DNA of 9,262 nt, taken from RGDT01 sp964630925 (GTDB taxonomy: Bacteria; Planctomycetota; Planctomycetia; Gemmatales; Gemmataceae). The stretch is taken from NCBI GenBank assembly GCA_964630925.1, contig CAZVZK010000258.1, positions 1 through 9,262 of the forward strand. Direction: 5' to 3'. The position numbers and the translations under genes are program-made. The notes beneath the pieces were generated by a model. That model worked only from the letters and a program-made list of their open reading frames with translations. It had not been told where the DNA came from and did no database searches. Every line of letters begins with the position of its first letter. Within the stretch, counting starts at the first letter, position 1. Positions 1 to 6,018 of this stretch are shown here, in pieces.

Positions 1-25
1 CCGCCTACGGCGGACGCGAGGCCCC
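1..25. repeat. Short palindromic repeat, copy A (window edge)
   Basis: A small hairpin (CCGCC, loop TAC, GGCGG, positions 1-13) runs into the 13-mer GACGCGAGGCCCC (13-25). The same 13-mer recurs at 115-127, again just after a hairpin, so a hairpin-plus-tail unit is present twice. This looks like a REP-type intergenic repeat. It may be cut by the window edge, and the family is not one I can name. Confidence 0.4.
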
Positions 26-35
26 TGAAGGCGCC

Positions 36-67
36 GGGCCATGCCGGATCGGGTCGATCCCTGGCCC
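36..67. repeat. Imperfect hairpin
   Basis: GGGCCA (36-41) pairs with TGGCCC (62-67), and inside it GGATCG (46-51) pairs with CGATCC (55-60) around a GGT loop. That gives 12 base pairs interrupted by a small asymmetric internal loop. It could end transcription from a gene left of the window or be part of the repeat cluster at 1-137. No T-run follows on either strand, so a classical intrinsic terminator is not supported. Confidence 0.4.
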
Positions 68-89
68 TGGTCTTGGAGGTCGTGGTTGA

Positions 90-127
90 GCCCGGCGTCA
101 GCCGGGCGAAGCCCGACGCGAGGCCCC
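90..127. repeat. Short palindromic repeat, copy B
   Basis: A perfect 7-bp stem (GCCCGGC 90-96, loop GTCA, GCCGGGC 101-107) is followed after a short spacer by the tail GACGCGAGGCCCC (115-127), which is identical to the tail of the copy at 1-25. The recurrence of hairpin plus tail supports a dispersed REP-like element. Genome-wide copy number is unknown from here. Confidence 0.45.
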
Positions 128-135
128 GCCGGGCG

Positions 136-244
136 CCGAGTCACCCGCCACCGTCCCGCGGGGTGACGGGTGGGTACGTCTCCACAAACTGCTCGCAACA
201 AGGTAGTCGCATCGAGGGGGCCGAGTCACCCGTCACCCGTCACG
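136..244. repeat. TCACCCG heptamers in inverted arrangement
   Basis: The 12-mer CCGAGTCACCCG occurs at 136-147 and again at 221-232. From 226 the heptamer TCACCCG is repeated in tandem (226-232, 233-239) and then degenerates (TCACG). The opposite orientation lies at 161-171, where GGGTGACGGGT is the exact reverse complement of ACCCGTCACCC at 228-238. The two arms enclose about 56 bp. The arrangement of heptamer units facing each other resembles, on a smaller scale, the arrays around the gene at 8500-8859, but no gene lies between these arms. The stretch 1-270 otherwise holds no convincing coding sequence. Confidence 0.45.
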
Positions 245-267
245 CTTGTACCGCACCCTGGCGGGAG

Positions 268-313
268 GCCGGGTCACATGCCCACTCCTCCCGATGCGGC
301 CATGTGACCCGGC
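268..313. repeat. Perfect 13-bp inverted repeat
   Basis: The left arm at 268-280 (GCCGGGTCACATG) is the exact reverse complement of the right arm at 301-313, with a 20-nt loop between. A perfect 13-bp match is unlikely by chance locally. It could be an operator, a terminator stem or part of a mobile repeat. It lacks a following T-run, and the loop is long for an intrinsic terminator. It overlaps the 3' end of the tentative minus-strand gene at 274-540. Confidence 0.5.
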
Positions 314-540
314 GCCGCGAGGACGACGCGGATCTCGAGCCCTGGCTGGCCGCCCTGCGTGAGGAGTACCCCCCTCCCGACCCCAGATGACCAGTGATGC
401 CGAAGCGGCTGGAACCCGATGCTGGTGCCGCCGACGGCGAGGCGGCCGTCTGGAATCCAGCAGATCGAACGAATGGCCAGCGGGCACTCGTTACATTCCT
501 CGGGCTTGACCGGCCAGACGCGCTCGGGTTTGATGACCAT
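274..540 (-). CDS. Possible small cysteine-containing protein, unknown function
   Basis: An 88-residue minus-strand reading frame starts at the ATG whose complement is 538-540. The first fifty codons nearly all end in G or C, as expected for a real gene here, and they look more protein-like than either plus-strand frame. The segment contains C-x2-C with a third cysteine eight residues on (ECNECPLAIRSIC), followed by a glycine-rich stretch (PDGRLAVGGTSIGFQPL), so a small metal-binding or disulfide protein is possible. The second half is less convincing and its stop sits inside the inverted repeat at 268-313. Evidence against: only a weak G-rich ribosome-binding site, and an earlier in-frame ATG exists at 574-576. 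It would be divergent from the gene at 575. I do not recognise a family. It could be a remnant or chance. Confidence 0.33.
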   Translation of the reverse strand: MVIKPERVWPVKPEECNECPLAIRSICWIPDGRLAVGGTSIGFQPLRHHWSSGVGRGVLLTQGGQPGLEIRVVLAAPGHMAASGGVGM

Positions 541-562
541 GGACGAGCCCGCCCCCTCGTCC

Positions 563-567
563 AGGAG
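563..567 (+). promoter_or_regulatory. Ribosome-binding site deciding the start at 575
   Basis: AGGAG lies 7 nt before the ATG at 575, which opens directly into a signal-peptide-like N-terminus. The frame stays open upstream to an ATG at 419, but that extension has no signal-like character and no such site, so 575 is preferred. Confidence 0.6.
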
Positions 568-574
568 TCCGGCC

Positions 575-1339
575 ATGAAGCGGTGGGTCGTCGCGTTTTG
601 CCTTCTCGGACCGGGGCCCGCCATGTCGCCCGCCGGGGACGGCCCGCGGCCGGAGCCGCGGCCCCGGCTGAAGGTCCGCCTGGAGGTGTCCACAAATCTC
701 GCCGGCCTGCTCGTCGCCAAGGACGGCAAGGTGACGGTCAAGGGCGGATCGGAGGTGACGATCCTGCGCGGGGCCGAGGTCGAGCTGCTGGCGGTGGACC
801 GACCCCTGTCCGGCGCCATCCCCGACGATCCCAAACTGCCCGCGGACGTGGTGCGGCTCCACGTCCAGCAGAACGGCGCCTTCCCCGCCATGCTCGCGGC
901 CCCTCCCTCACGGTTCGGGCGCGGCGGCAAGGAGCTGGGGATGCACGTCCCCTACGTCTCCATCGCCGTCCGCGGCCTCGGCGTCTCCAACAGTTATCAA
1001 ACCAGCACGAACCTCCGCCACCTGCCGAAGGAAGAGGATTGGGCGAAGTTGAGGCGGGAAGGGCTGGAAGGGGTGGACGGGCACCTGAGGGCGTGGCTCG
1101 GCGAGGGCCTGGTGCGTCGAGCCGAGCCTGGGCGGGGGGAGAAGGCGGGGTGGGTCGTCGAGAACCCCCACCCGTTCGCGGTATCGGGCAAGGCCATCCT
1201 CCGCGGCGAGGGCAAGGACGGACGGCAGGTGCCGTTCCGCCTGGAGCCGGGCGCCGCACCGCAGTGGGTCGACGCAGGGCATTTCCTGGTGGGCGACCTG
1301 GCCGTGTACGCCCCCGCGGCCGTCAGACCGAAGAAGTGA
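575..1339 (+). CDS. Hypothetical exported protein
   Basis: This encodes 254 residues of unknown function. The N-terminus has a positively charged start and a short hydrophobic stretch (MKRWVVAFCLLGPGPAMSPA), consistent with a Sec signal peptide but rather short. There is no clear lipobox. After a proline/arginine-rich linker (about residues 23-34) the chain has alternating hydrophobic and polar segments that suggest a beta-rich domain (about 35-135). A charged helical segment follows (about 147-175), and then a second beta-like part with WVVENPHPFAVSGKAIL near residues 190-207. I recognise no catalytic motif or family. No neighbour points to a role: it is followed by a gene-free gap and then the tail of a convergent gene. 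Third-position G/C bias and a good ribosome-binding site support it as real. Confidence 0.68.
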   Translation: MKRWVVAFCLLGPGPAMSPAGDGPRPEPRPRLKVRLEVSTNLAGLLVAKDGKVTVKGGSEVTILRGAEVELLAVDRPLSGAIPDDPKLPADVVRLHVQQNGAFPAMLAAPPSRFGRGGKELGMHVPYVSIAVRGLGVSNSYQTSTNLRHLPKEEDWAKLRREGLEGVDGHLRAWLGEGLVRRAEPGRGEKAGWVVENPHPFAVSGKAILRGEGKDGRQVPFRLEPGAAPQWVDAGHFLVGDLAVYAPAAVRPKK

Positions 1340-1561
1340 AGACGGCACGACGGCCGAGCCGGATTGGCCGCACATACCCCGAGCGAAATCCGTCCCGGCG
1401 TCAGTCACGTAGGTCGGGTCGAGGCTTGACGAGGCACGCTTCGCCCCGCTCGGCATCTTGCTTTGCGCCCACCCCAACATCCTGCCACCCCCGTCTTCAC
1501 CATCGGCCCCATCGGCCATATCCGACCCATCCCCAGGTCAGCATTCGGCGCGTTGACGAGC

Positions 1562-1630
1562 CTGGCCCCTGTTTCAGGCCCTTCTACACACCCCAATGCC
1601 CTACCACCCCAGGCCGGAAACAGGGGCCGG
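1562..1630. repeat. Long inverted repeat between convergent genes
   Basis: GGCCCCTGTTTC (1564-1575) is the exact reverse complement of GAAACAGGGGCC (1617-1628). One mismatch further in, GGCC at 1577-1580 pairs with GGCC at 1612-1615. Pairing also continues outward by a T-G wobble and a C-G pair. The loop is about 31 nt. Its position between convergent genes suits a bidirectional transcription end, but the long loop and absence of T-runs make a transposon-derived or REP-like origin equally likely. Confidence 0.5.
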
Positions 1631-1647
1631 CAGACACCAGCCACATT

Positions 1648-1701
1648 GCAGCCATCAACCCAGCGGCTGTTGGCTGTTGGAGCCGTTGCGGCGATGGCTG
1701 C
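1648..1701. repeat. Nested inverted repeat
   Basis: The outer arms GCAGCCATC (1648-1656) and GATGGCTGC (1693-1701) are exact reverse complements. Inside, CAGCGGCT (1661-1668) pairs with AGCCGTTG (1681-1688) with one G-T wobble. The two stems could stack into one long hairpin. It lies just beyond the structure at 1562-1630 in the same gene-free gap. Confidence 0.42.
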
Positions 1702-1712
1702 TGGTCTCGTTG

Positions 1713-1740
1713 CCCACGGCGAGGCTTTGCGAGTCGTGGG
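1713..1740. terminator. Possible transcription-end hairpin
   Basis: CCCACG (1713-1718) pairs with CGTGGG (1735-1740), extended inward by a G-T wobble and a C-G pair, leaving a 12-nt loop. On the plus strand it is followed by TCTTCTCGTC, a weak pyrimidine tract. On the minus strand it begins 8 nt beyond the stop of the cytochrome gene but has no T-run. Termination in either direction is only a possibility. Confidence 0.3.
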
Positions 1741-1748
1741 TCTTCTCG

Positions 1749-4184
1749 TCACTTCGTCCCAAACACCCCGCTCTGCACCACCTCATGCACGAGCGCCCGC
1801 ATCCCATACCCCTTCGCCGCCACCCGCCCCACGATGCCCTCGACCTCCCCCCGCTCTGACCTCCCCGGCGCCGCCCCCGTCGCGTACGTCAGCAGCCGCT
1901 CCGCCATCGCCCGCGCCAGCTGCCCCTTGTCCTTCAACAGGATCGCCTTGAACTCATCCACGTCCGCGAACCTCGACCCGTCCGGCATCACGTCCCCCGC
2001 GTCCACCGCCGGGCCCTTCTTGTACCGCATCGTCCGCCCGTCCACCACCGCCGGCCCGCCCTTCCCCACGCTCCGGTAATACGTCCGCCAACCCCCGATC
2101 ACGTCGTAACTCTCCAGCGCAAAACCCGGCGGGTCGATCTTCTTGTGGCACCCCGCGCACGCGGGGTCATCCCGGTGCTTCGCCAGCTGCTCGCGGATCG
2201 TCTTCGTCCCCCGGATGTCCGGCTCCACCGCCTCCACGTCCACCGCCGGCTTCGGCGGCGGCGTCCCCAGGATGCGGTCCAGCACCCACGCCCCCCGCAG
2301 GATCGGCGACGTGGTCGTCCCGTTCGCCGTCACCTTCAGCACCGCCGCCATCGTCATCACCCCGCCCCGCCTGCTCCCCGCCGGCAGGGAGACCTTCTTG
2401 AAAGCCTGCCCGCTCACCCCACCGATCCCGTAATGCCGCGCCAGCCGCCCGTTCAGCATCGTGAAGTCGGAGGACACGAAGTTCGTCAGGCTCAGATCAT
2501 TCTTCAACACCTCGTCGAAGAACAGGAGCGCCTCCTTCACCATCGCCACCTTCAGCACGTCGTCGTACTCCGGGTACAGCGTCGGGTCCGGCGCCGTGTC
2601 GTCGATGGCCCGCAGCCCCAGCCACTGCCCAGCGAAGTTCGCCGTGAACGCCGCCGCCTTCGCGTCCTTCAGCATCCGCTCCGTCTGCGCCCGCAGCACC
2701 CCGGCCTCGCGCAGCTTGCCCTTCTCCGCCAACGCCAGCAGCTCCTCGTCCGGCATGCTGCTCCACAGGAAGTACGACAGCCGATTCGCCAGCGCGTAAT
2801 CATCCAGCCTCCCCGGCCTCTCGCGCAGGAACAGGAAGTGCGGCGACACCAGCGCCGCCTTGTACGCCACGCGCATCGCCTGCTCGAACGATGCCTTCGC
2901 CTCCAGCTTCGACTTCACCCGCGCCAGGAACGGCCTCACGTCCTCATCCGTCACCGCCCGCCGGAACGCCCGCCGCAGGAACCCGCGCAGCAAGCGCTCG
3001 GCGTCGGCCAGCGGCGCACCCGACACCACCTCGCGCCGATTCTTGTCCTCCGCCGTCGGCGCCGCTTCCTGCTTCAGATCCCCGAACAGCCTCCGATGCC
3101 CCGCCGGCGGCCACGCCTCATGCAGCGGCCCCTCGATCTCCACCCACTGGATCGCCAGCCCCGGCCCCTTGTACTTGTCCGCCCCGATCTTCTCGACCTG
3201 CGGCGGGATCACCCCCAGACCGTCCACCACGAAACGCACCGTGTTCCGCGGCTCCAGCTTCTCCACGAATTCGATCACCGTCGGCTTGCCGGGCGGCACG
3301 TCGTGATACCCGACGATGCGTTCCTCCGTCACCGCCTTCATCGTCCCCGCCGTCATGTGGAACGTGACCGGTTTCTCCGTCTGGTACGCATACGCCGAGA
3401 TGCGGAAGCGATAGTCCCCCCGGAAGTGCGAGTGGAACTGCCACAGCGTCACCTGGATGTTGGCCGACACCCACGAGCTGAAGATCGCCACCGAGTCCTC
3501 CAGGTGCCGATACACGCTGCCCGTCGCCCTCACCGACTTCTCGTCCTTGATGGTGAACCGCTTCTTCAGCAGCCAGGGCTTCGGCCCGTTCACGATGGCC
3601 GCGTCCAGCACCTTGTCCGCCGCCTCCAGGTACCGCTCCATCAGGAACGACGACACGTGCAGCGACTCCGCCCCGTTGTCGAACCCATTCACCGCCTCAT
3701 CCGCCGGCAGCACGTCCTTGAGGTCGATGTCCACCCCCAGCAGGTCGCGCAGGGTGTTCTGATACTCGGCCCGGTTGAGCCGCCGCAGAGGCACCCGCCC
3801 GTGCCTCGCCACCCGCGCCGCCTCCGCCATCTCCACGCGCCCATCAATCCACCCCGTCAGGGCCGCCACGTCCTCCGCCGCAGGCCGAGGCTTCGCCTTC
3901 GGCGGCATGGCCCCCGTGCTCACCTGCTCCGCCACGGCCAGCCACCGCTCGCGATTCCCCTTGTCGCCGAAGTCCGACGTGAGCGACGCAAGAAGGAACT
4001 TGCCCTTGGGCCTGTCGCCCTCGTGACACCCCTGACAGTGCCGCGCCAGGAACACGCGATCAGGCCCGTGCAACACCCCGAGCGGCGGCCCCGCCGTCCG
4101 CGCCGACGGCGCGTGGTGGCCCCCGAACACCAGACACGAAACACCGAACACCAACAACGAGAGCCACGGCTGCCTGGTGGCCAT
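1749..4184 (-). CDS. Planctomycete-type cytochrome c DUF1592/DUF1588 protein
   Basis: This 811-residue protein is predicted to be exported: an N-terminal hydrophobic stretch (about residues 8-21) fits a signal peptide. Domain order by recognition is as follows. First comes a cytochrome c module (PSCyt1 type) with the haem motif C50-x2-C53-H54 and a likely methionine ligand at M93 in AMPPK. DUF1587 follows (RLNRAEYQNTLRDLLGVD, about 135-152), then a beta-rich insert (about 200-355), DUF1595 (about 395-455) and DUF1592 (about 458-585, with LANRLSYFLWSSMPDEELL). DUF1588 spans about 603-705 and holds a second CxxCH at C676-C679-H680. DUF1585 is at the C-terminus. Such proteins are abundant in Planctomycetes and are thought to act in envelope redox or polymer degradation, but no reaction is established. 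GGAG lies 9 nt before the start. The usual partner, DUF1552, is absent here; a DUF1501 gene lies beyond the M28 gene instead. Confidence 0.93.
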   Translation of the reverse strand: MATRQPWLSLLVFGVSCLVFGGHHAPSARTAGPPLGVLHGPDRVFLARHCQGCHEGDRPKGKFLLASLTSDFGDKGNRERWLAVAEQVSTGAMPPKAKPRPAAEDVAALTGWIDGRVEMAEAARVARHGRVPLRRLNRAEYQNTLRDLLGVDIDLKDVLPADEAVNGFDNGAESLHVSSFLMERYLEAADKVLDAAIVNGPKPWLLKKRFTIKDEKSVRATGSVYRHLEDSVAIFSSWVSANIQVTLWQFHSHFRGDYRFRISAYAYQTEKPVTFHMTAGTMKAVTEERIVGYHDVPPGKPTVIEFVEKLEPRNTVRFVVDGLGVIPPQVEKIGADKYKGPGLAIQWVEIEGPLHEAWPPAGHRRLFGDLKQEAAPTAEDKNRREVVSGAPLADAERLLRGFLRRAFRRAVTDEDVRPFLARVKSKLEAKASFEQAMRVAYKAALVSPHFLFLRERPGRLDDYALANRLSYFLWSSMPDEELLALAEKGKLREAGVLRAQTERMLKDAKAAAFTANFAGQWLGLRAIDDTAPDPTLYPEYDDVLKVAMVKEALLFFDEVLKNDLSLTNFVSSDFTMLNGRLARHYGIGGVSGQAFKKVSLPAGSRRGGVMTMAAVLKVTANGTTTSPILRGAWVLDRILGTPPPKPAVDVEAVEPDIRGTKTIREQLAKHRDDPACAGCHKKIDPPGFALESYDVIGGWRTYYRSVGKGGPAVVDGRTMRYKKGPAVDAGDVMPDGSRFADVDEFKAILLKDKGQLARAMAERLLTYATGAAPGRSERGEVEGIVGRVAAKGYGMRALVHEVVQSGVFGTK

Positions 4185-4269
4185 GTTCCGACACTCCGGA
4201 GGGGGAAACGATGCGGCAGGGCCGGCGGGGGAGTCATCCTACCCGCCGCGGCCCCCTCTGACCCGTGAT

Positions 4270-4348
4270 CTTGAGCCGCCCCCAGCCCCCTCTCCGCTTC
4301 GGAGAGGGGGCTGGGGGGGTGAGGTAGCACCTTGAGCCGCCCTCACCC
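4270..4348. repeat. Long GC-rich hairpin between 12-bp direct repeats
   Basis: A perfect 17-bp stem pairs 4279-4295 with 4301-4317 around the loop GCTTC. It is made of C-tract and G-tract arms (CCCCCAGCCCCCTCTCC on the left). The 12-mer CTTGAGCCGCCC occurs on both sides, at 4270-4281 and 4331-4342, which may be a target-site duplication of an inserted element. GGGTGAGG (4317-4324) can also pair with CCTCACCC (4341-4348), giving an overlapping second hairpin. From memory, similar CCCCAGCCCCCTCTCC hairpins are common between Planctomycete genes. This is probably a small non-autonomous repeat in the leader of the M28 gene. Confidence 0.6.
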
Positions 4349-4406
4349 TTGTCGTATCACGATGGAGTCGCTCGGCGTCCCCCGCCCCGTCCCGACCCAC
4401 CCCGCG

Positions 4407-4412
4407 AAAGGA
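4407..4412 (+). promoter_or_regulatory. Ribosome-binding site deciding a GTG start at 4418
   Basis: AAAGGA sits 5 nt before the GTG at 4418. The frame is open upstream to a TTG at 4349, but that extension encodes an arginine/proline-rich stretch unlike a signal peptide and lies in the repeat. The GTG start gives a hydrophobic N-terminus directly. Confidence 0.6.
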
Positions 4413-4417
4413 CACCC

Positions 4418-6016
4418 GTGACACACCTCCTCCTCGCCTGCCTGTCCCTCGCCGCCGACAAGGCCCCCGACCTCTCCGCCGAACGCATCAAGGCCCACGT
4501 CGCCCACCTCGCCAGCGACCGCCTCGAGGGCCGCGCCCCCGGCACCCGCGGCGAGGTCCTCGCCACCGAGTACATCGCCGCCGAGTTCAAGAAGGCCGGC
4601 CTCAAGCCCCTCGGCGAGAAGGGCTCCTACTTCCAGCCCGTCCCCCTCGTCCGCGTCGTCACCAGCCCCAAGGCGACGATCACGGCGAGCAACAAGCGCG
4701 AGGGATTCGTCATCGCCGCCGGCGACGGCTTCTCCGGCATGAGCCAGACGCAGGAGGGCGACATCGACCTCGACGCCGAGGCCGTCTTCGTCGGCCACGG
4801 CATCACCGCCCCCGAGTACAAGTGGGACGACTACAAGGGCATCGACGTGAAGGGCAAGGTCGTCGTCCTCTTCACCAACGAGCCCCCCTCCGACGACCCG
4901 AAGTTCTTCGGCGGCAAGGCCCTCACCTACTACGGCCGCTGGACCTACAAGTTCGAGGAGGCCGCCCGCCGCGGCGCCAGGGCGTGCCTCATCATCCACA
5001 CCCGCGAGACCGCCGGCTACCCGTACTCCGTCGTCCGCCCCCTCGAAGGCGCCCAGCTCAAGCGCGAACCCGCCGCCCCCGCCCTCGCCTTCGCCGGCTG
5101 GCTGTCCCGCGCCTCGGGCGCGAAGGTGTTGTCCCTCGCCGGCCGCACCGTGGACGGCGCCCTCAAGGAGGCCGACACGAAGGGGTTCAAGGCGTACCCC
5201 CTCGGCGTCCGCATCAAGGGCAGCATCCCCACCCGCGTCGAGAAGCTCACGAGCAACAACGTCGTCGGCATCGCCGAGGGCAGCGACCCCGCCCTGAAGT
5301 CCGAGGCCGTCGTCTTCACGGCCCACTGGGACCACCTCGGCACCGGCCCCGCCGTCCTGGGCGACGCCATCTACAACGGCGCCGCCGACAACGCCACCGG
5401 CTGCGGCATCCTCATCGAGCTGGCCCGCGCCTGGGCGGCGCAAGCCCCCCGCCCGAAACGCTCCGCCGTCTTCCTCGCCGTCACGGCGGAGGAGAAGGGC
5501 CTGCTCGGCTCCAAGTACTACACGCAGAAGCCGCTGATCCCGCTGGGCAAGACCGCCCTCAACGTCAACTTCGACATGATCCTTCCCCTCGGCCAGTTCG
5601 AGTCCGTCGTCGTCACCGGCGCCGAGCGGACGACCGCCTGGCCCTCGGTCCAGGCCGCCGCCAAGAAGAACGGCATGGAGATCGAGGAGGACGAGAGGTC
5701 ACACCTGGGCATCTTCTACCGCTCGGACCACTTCTCACTGGCCCGCGGAGGCGTCCCCGCCTTCTCCGTCGGCGGCGGGATGAAGGTGAAGGGCAAGCCG
5801 CGGGACTTCGCCCGCAAGGCGTACAAGGAGTTCAACGACAAGGCGTACCACTCGCCGCAGGACGAGATGCGCGCGGACTGGGACTTCTCCGGCTTCCCCG
5901 TGCTGGCGCGTTTCGCCCTCGACGTGGCCCGCGCCGCCGCGGACGCCGACAAACTCCCCACATGGGCCGAGGGGGACGAGTTCCGCGCCGCCCGCGAGAA
6001 GAGCGGCGTGAAGTAG
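4418..6016 (+). CDS. Secreted M28-family zinc metallopeptidase with PA domain
   Basis: This encodes 532 residues from a GTG start. The short hydrophobic N-terminus (MTHLLLACLSLAADKAPD) fits a signal peptide, so it probably acts outside the cytoplasm. A protease-associated (PA) domain covers about residues 110-260, including YKGIDVKGKVVVLF. The M28 catalytic domain follows, and all expected two-zinc ligands of the aminopeptidase family are visible. These are H303 and the supporting D305 in AHWDHLG, bridging D324 in GAADNATG, base and ligand E358/E359 in TAEEKG, D386 in NFDM, and H478 in YHSPQDE. It should hydrolyse peptides, releasing N-terminal residues; the substrate is unknown. It stands alone on this strand between two minus-strand genes, and its stop is only 2 bp from that of the DUF1501 gene. 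Length is usual for PA-containing M28 enzymes. Confidence 0.92.
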   Translation: MTHLLLACLSLAADKAPDLSAERIKAHVAHLASDRLEGRAPGTRGEVLATEYIAAEFKKAGLKPLGEKGSYFQPVPLVRVVTSPKATITASNKREGFVIAAGDGFSGMSQTQEGDIDLDAEAVFVGHGITAPEYKWDDYKGIDVKGKVVVLFTNEPPSDDPKFFGGKALTYYGRWTYKFEEAARRGARACLIIHTRETAGYPYSVVRPLEGAQLKREPAAPALAFAGWLSRASGAKVLSLAGRTVDGALKEADTKGFKAYPLGVRIKGSIPTRVEKLTSNNVVGIAEGSDPALKSEAVVFTAHWDHLGTGPAVLGDAIYNGAADNATGCGILIELARAWAAQAPRPKRSAVFLAVTAEEKGLLGSKYYTQKPLIPLGKTALNVNFDMILPLGQFESVVVTGAERTTAWPSVQAAAKKNGMEIEEDERSHLGIFYRSDHFSLARGGVPAFSVGGGMKVKGKPRDFARKAYKEFNDKAYHSPQDEMRADWDFSGFPVLARFALDVARAAADADKLPTWAEGDEFRAAREKSGVK

Positions 6017-6018
6017 CG

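Larger units (their letters stand above)
1340..1748. other. Gene-free convergent intergenic region
   Basis: This 409-bp gap separates the plus gene ending at 1339 from the minus gene ending at 1749. No reading frame here is convincing: those that cross it have poor codon bias and low-complexity translations. It holds three inverted repeats, listed separately at 1562-1630, 1648-1701 and 1713-1740. Around 1408-1436 lies CGTAGGTCGGGTCGAGGC, which resembles GTCGGGTC-type intergenic repeats I associate with Planctomycetes from memory; that resemblance is not verified. Confidence 0.6.
4185..4417. other. Divergent intergenic region
   Basis: This 233-bp spacer lies between the divergent starts of the cytochrome gene and the M28 peptidase gene, so both promoters should be here. 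I see no convincing -35/-10 pair on either strand. It contains the palindrome CTCCGGAG (4194-4201), which supplies the minus gene's ribosome-binding site. A small hairpin follows (CGGCGGG 4223-4229 with CCCGCCG 4242-4248), and then the large repeat at 4270-4348. Confidence 0.6.

Noticed and set aside
304..390. A plus-strand 28-residue peptide ending in LEPWLAALREEYPPPDPR
   Set aside because: The end looks protein-like, but the frame upstream does not, the start lies inside an inverted-repeat arm, and it overlaps a better minus-strand candidate.
394..2079. A 561-codon plus-strand open frame across the exported-protein gene and the following gap
   Set aside because: It is out of frame with the gene at 575-1339, is arginine/proline/glycine-rich, lacks a ribosome-binding site and has poor codon bias: a high-GC shadow.
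2145..4268. A 707-codon plus-strand open frame antisense to the cytochrome gene
   Set aside because: The translation is low-complexity R/P/H/L-rich, as expected opposite a GC-rich gene; the minus strand encodes clear DUF1587-DUF1585 domains.
4343..5443. A 366-codon minus-strand open frame antisense to the M28 gene
   Set aside because: It is a repetitive G/A/V/D/E-rich translation with no motif, and a shadow of the M28 coding sequence.
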